Assembly: GCA_036387335.1 (NCBI GenBank)
Contig: DASVTZ010000029.1
Coordinates: forward strand, 1 to 56,548
DNA from: Longimicrobium sp.
Lineage (GTDB): Bacteria > Gemmatimonadota > Gemmatimonadetes > Longimicrobiales > Longimicrobiaceae
Direction: 5' to 3'
DNA length: 56,548 nt
Shown here: piece after piece, positions 8,402 through 16,260 of the stretch
Position numbering within the stretch: position 1 is the stretch's first letter
How the letters are laid out: the number at the start of each line of letters is the position of its first letter
Program-made: the position numbers and the translations under genes
Notes under the pieces: model-generated
Seen by the model: only the letters and a program-made list of their open reading frames with translations
Database searches by the model: none
Told to the model about the DNA's origin: nothing

Positions 8402-8913
8402 CTGCTGATTCCCCGGATGGGCTCTGGATGAGGTGAGCGGAGTAAACTTTCCCTTTACCGCCGCAACCTAAATCGCTCCGCCCTGCGTGAAAAGGCGCGT
8501 ATGCATCTGCATTGTTTCGGACAGGGCGTGTAGAAGGGGCCCGACCATGGGTGTGGTTGGGGTCAGAGCAACAGCAACACCCCGGCGAGGCTTGTGGGCG
8601 CGACAGAAAGCGCACCCGTGCAGCGAACGCGACAGACGGCTTACACAAACCTGGGAATACAAGCCACGGTGAACGGCTTTCCGCTGTTCTTCCTCTCTAT
8701 CTCCATTGTCTTGGTGTGAGTCACGCGGTTGCCGTTCTCGGCGTGCCCCTCCCCGCGCTACGGCAACCGCCCATCCATCGCGTCGCCTGTGCTAGCCCTC
8801 CGCCTTCTCCAACAACCGTTCCAGACGCGGGTCAGATTACCCTGCCGGGGGAGCGCACCGGCAAGCTACACTCCGCGGACACCTGTCCACCCCACCTGTG
8901 ACCAGCAAGCCGC
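8402..8913. other. Intergenic stretch without a convincing gene
   Basis: About 510 bp between the TPR gene (minus) and a membrane-protein gene (plus). The frames here are short, Arg-rich and lack ribosome binding sites or recognisable motifs. It must hold the promoters of both flanking genes, but I cannot assign them. I see no strong hairpin or repeat. Confidence 0.4.
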
Positions 8914-9627
8914 ATGATCCCCGACTCGCTCCCCATCTTTTTCGTCGTGCTGGCGGTGGCGCTAGCGGGGATCGCGGCCTGGGCCGTTGGGCATGTGGCC
9001 GGACGGCGCGCGGGGTGGATCGCGGCTGCGGTGCTGGCGGGGTGGCTCGCCGCTACGGGCGCCGCCGCGGCGGCAGGGGCGCTGCGCTTCTGGCCCATCC
9101 CTCCCACCATGCTCCTGGTGGTGGCCGGCGGCGCCGGGGGTGCGGTGTGGGCGGCGCGCTCGCGCCTGGGCGCGCGGATGGCGGCGGAGATCCCGCTCTC
9201 GCTGCTGGTGGGCGTGCAGGGCTTCCGGCTGCCGCTGGAGCTGATGATGCACCGCGCGGCGGAGGTCGGGCTGATGCCGGTGCAGATGAGCTTTGAGGGG
9301 TTGAACTTCGACGTGGTGAGCGGGGCGCTCGCCATCGTGGTGGGCGTGCTGGCGGCGTACGGGCGCGCGCCGCGCGCGCTGGTAGCGGCCTGGGCCGTGC
9401 TGGGGAGCTTGCTGCTCGCCAATGTCCTCGTGATCGCGGTCCTCTCCGCTCCCACGCCTCTGCGGATGTTCTGGAACGAGCCGGCGAACGTGTGGATCAC
9501 CACCTTTCCCTACGTCTGGCTCCCCGCCGTCATGGTACCCGCCGCGATCTTTGGACACCTGCTCGTATTCCGGCGCCTGGCGAGGGATACAGCCGCCGGA
9601 CGGCACCCCTCGCTCGAGGCGCGCTGA
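8914..9627 (+). CDS. Polytopic membrane protein, uncharacterised
   Basis: This 237-residue, very hydrophobic protein has about six or seven predicted transmembrane helices: PIFFVVLAVALAGIAAWAVG, WIAAAVLAGWLAATGAAAAAG, PTMLLVVAGGAGGAVW, VVSGALAIVVGVLAAYG, LVAAWAVLGSLLLANVLVIAV and YVWLPAVMVPAAIFGHLLVF. Between them are conserved-looking polar pieces (LPLELMMHRAAEVGLMPVQMSFEGLNFDV and WNEPANVW). I do not recognise a transporter or enzyme family. It stands alone, convergent with the zinc-ribbon membrane protein. The ATG at 8914 directly precedes the first helix, which supports the start. Confidence 0.7.
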   Translation: MIPDSLPIFFVVLAVALAGIAAWAVGHVAGRRAGWIAAAVLAGWLAATGAAAAAGALRFWPIPPTMLLVVAGGAGGAVWAARSRLGARMAAEIPLSLLVGVQGFRLPLELMMHRAAEVGLMPVQMSFEGLNFDVVSGALAIVVGVLAAYGRAPRALVAAWAVLGSLLLANVLVIAVLSAPTPLRMFWNEPANVWITTFPYVWLPAVMVPAAIFGHLLVFRRLARDTAAGRHPSLEAR

Positions 9628-9675
9628 AAGCGGATCGGTTCCGGACCAGGTGCCGCCCCTGAGGGTGATTCGCTT

Positions 9676-10122
9676 CTACCTTGTACTCATGCCCGCAAGC
9701 ACGCGGCGAATCTCCGCCGTGTTCTCCGCAGCGGCGGCCACGCCGTGAAAGAGGACGCAGGATACAAGGCCCTGGACGAAAACGGCGATGGCGATCCAGC
9801 CCGCCACCGGGTTGGTTCTCGTGGCGGTGTAACCAAAGCCGGTCGGGACTTCGACAGTGCCATACTCGCCGTAGATGAGGAAACCCGCGATTGCTCCGCC
9901 GATCAGCCCGAACCAGGCGAATACACGGAGCGCGTTTGCGCTTTCATCGCCGGGAATCGCGGCGACGGCCGGCGTGCTCGATTCCGCGCTGCCTCCTCTG
10001 AGCCGGTTCCCGCACGACGTGCAGAGAACGTTGGTGGCGAGGTTTCGGGTCGCGCAGTTCGCGCAAGCGACCATGCTGCTCCCGGTGCTGGCTGCGATCG
10101 GTGGCGCAGGGGTGGGGTCCAT
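9676..10122 (-). CDS. Zinc-ribbon-containing small membrane protein
   Basis: The 148-residue protein has an N-terminal treble-clef-like zinc ribbon, CANCATRNLATNVLCTSCG (residues about 19-37, C-x2-C...C-x2-C), a flexible linker, and two C-terminal transmembrane helices (LRVFAWFGLIGGAIAGFLIYG and GWIAIAVFVQGLVSCVLFHGV). Proteins with this layout are widespread and mostly uncharacterised. It is convergent with the preceding membrane-protein gene, with about 48 bp between them. No operon partner is apparent. Confidence 0.7.
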   Translation of the reverse strand: MDPTPAPPIAASTGSSMVACANCATRNLATNVLCTSCGNRLRGGSAESSTPAVAAIPGDESANALRVFAWFGLIGGAIAGFLIYGEYGTVEVPTGFGYTATRTNPVAGWIAIAVFVQGLVSCVLFHGVAAAAENTAEIRRVLAGMSTR

Positions 10123-10190
10123 GCTCTCCTCGCTTGTTCTGGTGAATGGAGCCGGTGTGCTCCCTGAAAACCGTCGCGGCGTGTAGCTCG

Positions 10191-10325
10191 CTAGTCCGCC
10201 GCCGCGAAGCCGCTGTCCGTGATCCGCCTCACGGCTCCGTCCGCCGGGCTCTCGATCTCGTACGAGGTGTAGCGGTCAGCGCCGGGATACCAGCGGTACT
10301 CCAACCGGCAGGATGTGAGCGCCAT
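10191..10325 (-). CDS. Possible 44-residue small protein or gene remnant
   Basis: From ATG 10325 the minus frame encodes a short product (SCRLEYRWYPGADRYTSYEI, then ESPADGAVRRITDSG) whose composition looks protein-like rather than random. It has no recognisable domain, and the ribosome binding site is weak. It ends where the accessory block meets the macroglobulin upstream region, so it may be the tail of a truncated gene. Listed with low confidence. Confidence 0.3.
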   Translation of the reverse strand: MALTSCRLEYRWYPGADRYTSYEIESPADGAVRRITDSGFAAAD

Positions 10326-10470
10326 CGGCAGTGCGTGATTGGGATGAAGTGAATCGCCTGCGCGCTCCTGGAGCCAGGCTCGGTGGAGGCGCACGCGAAC
10401 CCGCACGAAGGTCACGGCGACAGGCAGGCTGCGCCACTTGCGATAAACCTGTCGTCCAGACCGGAAATCC

Positions 10471-10481
10471 GTATCTTGCAC
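10471..10481 (+). promoter_or_regulatory. Likely -10 region of the macroglobulin-pbpC operon
   Basis: GTATCTTGCAC contains a TATCTT hexamer (10472-10477) 50 bp before the GTG start. The same string and nearly the same spacing to the start codon are kept in the decayed copy at 5129-5139, while surrounding bases vary, which argues for function. No -35 element is conserved between the two copies. Confidence 0.45.
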
Positions 10482-10521
10482 TTTGGTCGGTTCCCTCCCC
10501 GCCTTTTCACACCTCCCCAGC

Positions 10522-13500
10522 GTGCGACGGTCTACTCTCCTGCTGATCGCGGTCCTGGGCCTCTCCGGGACCCTCGCCTTCGGTTCTTCGCGCGCCAGCC
10601 AGCTTCCCGGCCGCGTGCTGGGGGTGCTGCGCACCTCGCCTGAAGAAAGCGCAGCGCCGATGGAAGTCATCACCGTCACGTTCGACCGGCCGGTGGCGGG
10701 CGGGCTGGACGAGACGGTGGACCCCAAGAGCATCTTCAGCATCGAGCCCTCCGTCCCTGGAAGGGTGGAGTGGCGCGACCCCGTGACGCTGCGCTTCACG
10801 CCCGCGGCGCCGCTGCGGCCCGGCGCCGACTTCCGCGTGCGGATCGGCGACAACTTCGCGGCGATGGACGGCGCGCGGCTGTCGAAGCCCTACGAGTTCA
10901 CCTTTCACGTGGAGCGCGCGCGGGTGCTGGCGGGCGACCCCGTGGGGCCCAACCAGAACCCGCGCTACCTGCCGCCGTCCCCGCTGTTCCGCGTGCTGAT
11001 GAGCAGCGAGACGGACGCGCAGGCGCTGGCCGCGGCCTCGCGCGTGGAGCCCGCCGCGGAGTGCCGCGCGCCGCCCGTGCCGCTCAGGCTCGTCGCGCAG
11101 CGCCCGCGCAACGGCGACGATCCCGAGTGGTTCCGCTACATGGGCGCGACCGGGAACGACACCACCCACGACCTGCGGCGCGTGGTGGAGCTCGCGCCCG
11201 TGCGCCCGCTGCCGCCCGGGTGCGACGCCGAGCTGGTGCTTCCCGCCAGCATGGACAGCGTGCGCGGAACGCCCGTGCGTTGGTCGTTCGCCACGTACGG
11301 TCCGTTCCGCGTGCTGCACGCCGGCTGCCCGCGCACGGGGAGCTGCCACTACGGGCCCGCGACGGTCGTCTTCTCCACTCCCGTGAAAGGCGCGGACGTG
11401 CTGCGCCACGTGCGCCTGGCGCGCAGCGGGGGCGCGAACCGCGCGTTCGTCATCCGCGACACCTCAGAGTATTCCGACCACTGGCGGCTGGAAGGGCGGC
11501 TGGAGCCGCGGCAGAGCTACACGATCACGATCGATCCCGCCCTGGCGGACCAGTTCGGCCAGCGCCTCCCCGCCGCGGGGACGAGCACCTTCGCCACGCC
11601 GGGCGTGCCGCCGTCCGTGGTCTATCCGCACGGCAAGATGATCGTGGAGCGCGAGGGCTTCCGCACGCTCGCCGTGCAGCACGTGAACGTCGATACGCTG
11701 CGCGTGGCCGTGGCCGAGGTGCCGCGTTCGATGGAGAAGGTCTTCCTGAGCCAGGGGTGGGGCCGCTGGGCCGACGCGTGGAGCCGGCTCGCGCCCACCG
11801 CCGCGCGCAGCAGCGTGCCCACGCGAGCCGCGCGAGACGTGAGCTCCATCACGGGTGTCCGCCTGCCGGCGCCCGATGCGCGCACGCCGCGGCGGGGCAC
11901 GCTGCTGGCCGTGCGGGTGCGCGGGCGCGGCGTGGACACGATCGACGACGGCGGCGCGCCCGTGGCGCTGGTGCAGGTCACCGACCTGGCCGTGCACGCG
12001 CGCGTCGGCGTGGACCAGGCCGTCGTGTGGGTGACGGGGGTGAGCGATGGGAAGGCGCGCCCGGGCGTGAGCGTGATGCTCCACGACACCGCGGGCGCCG
12101 TGCGCGCCACCGGCAGCACCGACGCGCGGGGGATCGCGACGCTGGCGGGCTTCCGCCGGCCCACGGTGCGCGGCGGGCGTGCTTGCAGCGACGAGTGCGA
12201 CGAGTCGTTCGAGGGCTACGTGTCCGCCGAGGCGGCGGACGACCGCGCGCTGGTGGGGGTGAGCGAGTACGATCCCGACCTTTCGCCCTGGCAGTTCGGC
12301 GTGTACAGCGCGTGGGGCGAGGGGCGGACGCCGGCCGCGGGCGCGGTGTTCACGGAGCGCGGCATCTACCGTCCCGGCGAGCCGGTGTACGCCAAGGCCA
12401 TCGTGCGCCGGGGGCCGCTCGGTGGCCTGGCGCCGCCCGCGCCCGGCGACTCGCTGCGCTGGACGTTCGACGACCGCGAGGGGAAGCCGATGCGGCAGGC
12501 GACCGTGGCGCTGAGCGGCTTCGGCACGGCGCACCAAACGATGCGCCTCCCTGCCGAGCTGCCGCTGGGGAGCTACGCGGTGCGCATCGAGATGCGGCGC
12601 GAGGGCGAGTGGCGCGAGGTGGGCGCGACGAGCTACCAGGTGGCCGAGTATCGTCCGCCCGAGTTCCTGGTGAGCGTGACGACCGACAGCGCGCCGCGCT
12701 TCGCCGGGCAGACGGTGACGGCCACGGTGGGCGCGCGCTACCTCTTCGGCGCGCCGATGGCCCGCGCCCCCGTGCGCTGGACGGCGCGGCAGACGTCGCT
12801 GTCGCCATGGGAGATCACCATCCCTGGCACGGAAGGATACCAGATCGGCGAGGAGTCCGGCGGGTTCGACGAGGAGGAGACCGGCGAGCAGACGGTGGGG
12901 AGCGGCGTGGACACGCTGGATGCGCGGGGTTACCGCGACCTGCGCGTGAAGGCGCAGCCGCAGCCGGACGGGCGTCCCGCGCGCCTCACCATCCTGGCGG
13001 AGGTGGTGGACGCCAACCGGCAGTCGGTGGTGGACGTCGCGTCGGCAGTGCTGCACCCGGCGGATTTCTACCTGGGCGCAAAGGTGCAGGGCGGCGGGTG
13101 GTTCTGGACGGCGGGGGCGCCGGTGCGCGTGGACGTCATCGCCGTGCGGCCGGACGGGCGCGGCGTGGGCGGCGTGGCGGTGCGCGGCGCCGTCGTGCGG
13201 CGCGAGTGGCACCGCGTGCGGCGCGAGCGGAACGGGGTCGTGGACGAGGTGGGACAGTGGGTGAGCGACACCGTGTCCACGTGCAATCTCACGACCGGCC
13301 GCGGGCCGCAGCCCTGCGCCTTCACCCCGCGTGAGGGCGGCGAGTACACCGTCCACTTCGAGGCGGAGGACGCGCAGGGGCGCGAGGTGCGCACCAGCTT
13401 CTCGCGCTGGGTGGTGGGCGGCGGGTGGGTGCCCTGGAACGACGAGGGCAAGTTCAAGATGGACATCGTCGCGGACAAGCAGCGCTACTCCGTGGGCGAC

Positions 13501-16260
13501 ACGGCCACCATCCTCCTCGCCGCGCCCTTTACCGACGCGGAGGCGTGGGTGACGGTGGAGCGCGAGCGCGTGCTGGAGCAGCGGCGCATCCGCGTCACTT
13601 CGGGCACGCAGACGATCCGCATCCCCATCACGGAGGAATTCGCGCCCAACGCGTTCGTCTCCGTGATCCTGGTGCGCGGGCGCACGTCGCGGCCGGGGAC
13701 GGTGGATGACCCCGGCCGCCCAACGCTGCGCGTGGGCTACGCCGAGCTGACGGTGACGCCCGAGTCCAAGCGCCTGGACGTGCACGTGCAGCCGCTTCAG
13801 GCCGAGTACCGCCCCGGCGACACGGCGCGCGTCCGGGTGCGCGTGCGCGACGCGGCCGGGCGCCCGCAGGCTTCGGAAGTAACGCTCTGGGCCGTGGACG
13901 AGGGCGTGCTCTCGCTCACCCGCTACACGACGCCGGACCCCATCGATCTCATCTACCAGCCGCGCGGTTTGGGCATGCGGCTGGGGAGCAACCTGGTGTC
14001 CGTGGCGCCGCAGGTTCCGGAAGGTCCCAAGGGCTCGCGCAGCCCCGGCGGCGGCGGCGGGCAGGACCTCGCGGGCGTCCTGCGCTCGCGCTTCCGGCCC
14101 ACGGGTTTCTTTTTGGGCTCGGTGATCACCGGCGCGAACGGCGAGGCGGTCGCATCCGCGCACCTTCCGGACAACGCCACCACTTTCCGGGTGATGGCCG
14201 TGGCGGTGACGGCGGGCGATCGATACGGCGCGGGAGACACGTCGCTCGTCGCCACGAAGCCGCTGCTGGCGCGCCCCTCCCTTCCGCGCTTCATCCGCGA
14301 GGGCGACGACTTCCTCGCGGGCACGGTGGTGAACCAGCGTTCCGGCGCGCCGCAGCGGGTGATGGTGATGGCGGATGCCACGTCGGTCACGCTCGAAGCC
14401 CCGCGGCAGGTCGTGGAGCTCGCCGCGGGGCGAGGCGCGGAAGCGCGCTTCCACTTCACCACGCCCGTGGGGGACAGCGCCACCTTCCGCTTCCGCGTGG
14501 AGGGCGGCGGCGAGACGGACGCGGTGCAGGTGACGATCCCCATCCGCCCGGCCAACCGCCCCGTCTTCCACACCGCGTCCGGCATGCTGCGCGACACGGC
14601 GACGGTGGAGATGGTGCTTCCCGAAGAGACCGACCCCGTCCGCTCGCGGCTGGAGCTGGGCTTCGGCACCTCGCCGCTCACCCTGGTGCAGGCGTACGCC
14701 CGCGCGCTGGCTTCGTATCCGTACGACTGCACGGAGCAGCTCGCCAGCGAAGCCATCTCGCTCATCGCCCTGTACCGGGCGCAGCGTGCGGGCGCTCCGG
14801 ACGTTGCACCGGCGGACACGCGCCAGCGGATCGAGCGGCTGGTGCGCGCGGTGAGCGCCCGGCAGCGCGAGGACGGCGGCATCGGGCTGTGGAACGCGCG
14901 CGGGTGGACGTCGCCGTGGCTGACGGCGTACGTAGGGCGGACGCTGCTGGAGGCGCGCGGCGCCGGCATCAACGTGAGCGACAGCGTGCTGGCGCGGGCG
15001 GGGCGTTACGTGGCGCGCGCGCTGCACGACCCAGCCCAGCTCGCGCCCGTGCTGGGCGACCGCGCCCGCGAGACGAGCTGGCTCCTGGCCGAGCGGGTTG
15101 CCTCGGCCGATTTCCTGAGCCGCCTGGGCCGCCCCGACGTCCCCGCCGAGAACCAGCTCCTGGGCCAGGCCGCGCGCATGGCGTGGGAAGACCGCCTCGC
15201 CCTCGCCGAGATGCTGGCCCGGCGCGGCGCTCGGGAGCCCGCCGGCCGCCTGCTGGACGCGGCGTGGGCGACGGTCACCATCCGCGGCGCGCGCGCGGTG
15301 CTCCCCGCGACGGCGTACCGCGAGCGCTTCTACTTCGCATCGCGCGTGCGGCCCGCGGCGCGGCTGCTCTCGGCCACCCTCGCGCTGCAGCCGTCCAACC
15401 CCGGCGTGGGCGCGCTGGTCGAATCGATCGTGCAGCAGAGCCGCGCCGAGCGCGACTACCTGTGGACGACGCAGGACTATGCCTGGGCCGTCCTCGCGCT
15501 CACCCGCTACCAGCAGCTCGTGCCGCGCGGGGCGCAGGACCGCACCGTGAGGATCGTGCACAACGGGCGCGTGGTGGCGGAGCGCCGCGCGCGCCAGACG
15601 GACGGCGGGCTCGACTCGCTGCGCTCGCTGGAGGGCCTGGTCACCACGCGCCCGGATGGCAAAAAGGTCCTGCGCGTCACGCTGCAGGGCGTGGGTGCCG
15701 GCGGACCCGTCTTCTACCACCTGGGCGTGCGCGAGCGGGCTGCAAAGCCGTCGTTCACGCCGCGCGACCAGGGGATCGCGGTGGAGCGGTGGTACGAGTC
15801 GGTGGATACGCGCCGGCCGTTGACCAGCGTCGCCGAGGGCCAGGTCGTCCGCGTGCGCCTGCGCATCCGTGTGCCCGACGAGCGGGTGATGGTGGTGCTG
15901 GACGATCCCCTCCCCGCCGGGCTGGAGGCGGTCGATCTGAGCCTCCGCACCGTCAGCCCCTTTGCGCCCGACGTCCTGGCCCCAGAGCCGGAGCCCGGCG
16001 CGGACGCGGGAAGCTGGCTCTTTGGAAGCTGGGACGCGGGGATGTGGTCGCCGTTCGACCACACCGAGATCCGCGACGACCGCGTGGTCTACTTCGCCCG
16101 CACGCTGTGGCGCGGCAGCTACAACGCCACCTACCTGGCGCGCGCGACCACGGCCGGCCGCTTCACCATGGCGCCCGCCCACGCCGAGGAGATGTACAAC
16201 CCCGGCGTCCACGGCCGCAGCGGCGGCGGCACATTCGTCGTCACCACGGCCGCGCCATGA
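10522..16260 (+). CDS. Bacterial alpha-2-macroglobulin (periplasmic protease inhibitor)
   Basis: The product is 1912 residues from GTG 10522. This start is chosen because the paralogous fragment at 5181 has the same GTG and N-terminus, and it yields a clean signal peptide (RRSTLLLIAVLGLSGTLAFG). Macroglobulin-like domains follow, with the ERGIYRPGEPVYAKAIVR block typical of the family near residue 615, and the thioester region YPYDCTEQLAS with Cys1403. CxEQ is the thioester motif that traps attacking proteases covalently. The C-terminal part (QDYAWAVLALTRYQQL, YLARATTAGRFTMAPAHAEEMY) matches the receptor-binding-like end. The gene overlaps pbpC by four bases, the classic pairing in which the inhibitor protects an envelope repaired by PBP1C. 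Confidence 0.93.
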   Translation: MRRSTLLLIAVLGLSGTLAFGSSRASQLPGRVLGVLRTSPEESAAPMEVITVTFDRPVAGGLDETVDPKSIFSIEPSVPGRVEWRDPVTLRFTPAAPLRPGADFRVRIGDNFAAMDGARLSKPYEFTFHVERARVLAGDPVGPNQNPRYLPPSPLFRVLMSSETDAQALAAASRVEPAAECRAPPVPLRLVAQRPRNGDDPEWFRYMGATGNDTTHDLRRVVELAPVRPLPPGCDAELVLPASMDSVRGTPVRWSFATYGPFRVLHAGCPRTGSCHYGPATVVFSTPVKGADVLRHVRLARSGGANRAFVIRDTSEYSDHWRLEGRLEPRQSYTITIDPALADQFGQRLPAAGTSTFATPGVPPSVVYPHGKMIVEREGFRTLAVQHVNVDTLRVAVAEVPRSMEKVFLSQGWGRWADAWSRLAPTAARSSVPTRAARDVSSITGVRLPAPDARTPRRGTLLAVRVRGRGVDTIDDGGAPVALVQVTDLAVHARVGVDQAVVWVTGVSDGKARPGVSVMLHDTAGAVRATGSTDARGIATLAGFRRPTVRGGRACSDECDESFEGYVSAEAADDRALVGVSEYDPDLSPWQFGVYSAWGEGRTPAAGAVFTERGIYRPGEPVYAKAIVRRGPLGGLAPPAPGDSLRWTFDDREGKPMRQATVALSGFGTAHQTMRLPAELPLGSYAVRIEMRREGEWREVGATSYQVAEYRPPEFLVSVTTDSAPRFAGQTVTATVGARYLFGAPMARAPVRWTARQTSLSPWEITIPGTEGYQIGEESGGFDEEETGEQTVGSGVDTLDARGYRDLRVKAQPQPDGRPARLTILAEVVDANRQSVVDVASAVLHPADFYLGAKVQGGGWFWTAGAPVRVDVIAVRPDGRGVGGVAVRGAVVRREWHRVRRERNGVVDEVGQWVSDTVSTCNLTTGRGPQPCAFTPREGGEYTVHFEAEDAQGREVRTSFSRWVVGGGWVPWNDEGKFKMDIVADKQRYSVGDTATILLAAPFTDAEAWVTVERERVLEQRRIRVTSGTQTIRIPITEEFAPNAFVSVILVRGRTSRPGTVDDPGRPTLRVGYAELTVTPESKRLDVHVQPLQAEYRPGDTARVRVRVRDAAGRPQASEVTLWAVDEGVLSLTRYTTPDPIDLIYQPRGLGMRLGSNLVSVAPQVPEGPKGSRSPGGGGGQDLAGVLRSRFRPTGFFLGSVITGANGEAVASAHLPDNATTFRVMAVAVTAGDRYGAGDTSLVATKPLLARPSLPRFIREGDDFLAGTVVNQRSGAPQRVMVMADATSVTLEAPRQVVELAAGRGAEARFHFTTPVGDSATFRFRVEGGGETDAVQVTIPIRPANRPVFHTASGMLRDTATVEMVLPEETDPVRSRLELGFGTSPLTLVQAYARALASYPYDCTEQLASEAISLIALYRAQRAGAPDVAPADTRQRIERLVRAVSARQREDGGIGLWNARGWTSPWLTAYVGRTLLEARGAGINVSDSVLARAGRYVARALHDPAQLAPVLGDRARETSWLLAERVASADFLSRLGRPDVPAENQLLGQAARMAWEDRLALAEMLARRGAREPAGRLLDAAWATVTIRGARAVLPATAYRERFYFASRVRPAARLLSATLALQPSNPGVGALVESIVQQSRAERDYLWTTQDYAWAVLALTRYQQLVPRGAQDRTVRIVHNGRVVAERRARQTDGGLDSLRSLEGLVTTRPDGKKVLRVTLQGVGAGGPVFYHLGVRERAAKPSFTPRDQGIAVERWYESVDTRRPLTSVAEGQVVRVRLRIRVPDERVMVVLDDPLPAGLEAVDLSLRTVSPFAPDVLAPEPEPGADAGSWLFGSWDAGMWSPFDHTEIRDDRVVYFARTLWRGSYNATYLARATTAGRFTMAPAHAEEMYNPGVHGRSGGGTFVVTTAAP

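Noticed and set aside
11464-16212. A 1582-codon open frame on the minus strand opposite the macroglobulin gene
   Set aside because: It is His/Arg/Ala-rich shadow coding caused by high GC at third positions; the plus frame has a signal peptide, known domains and a thioester motif.
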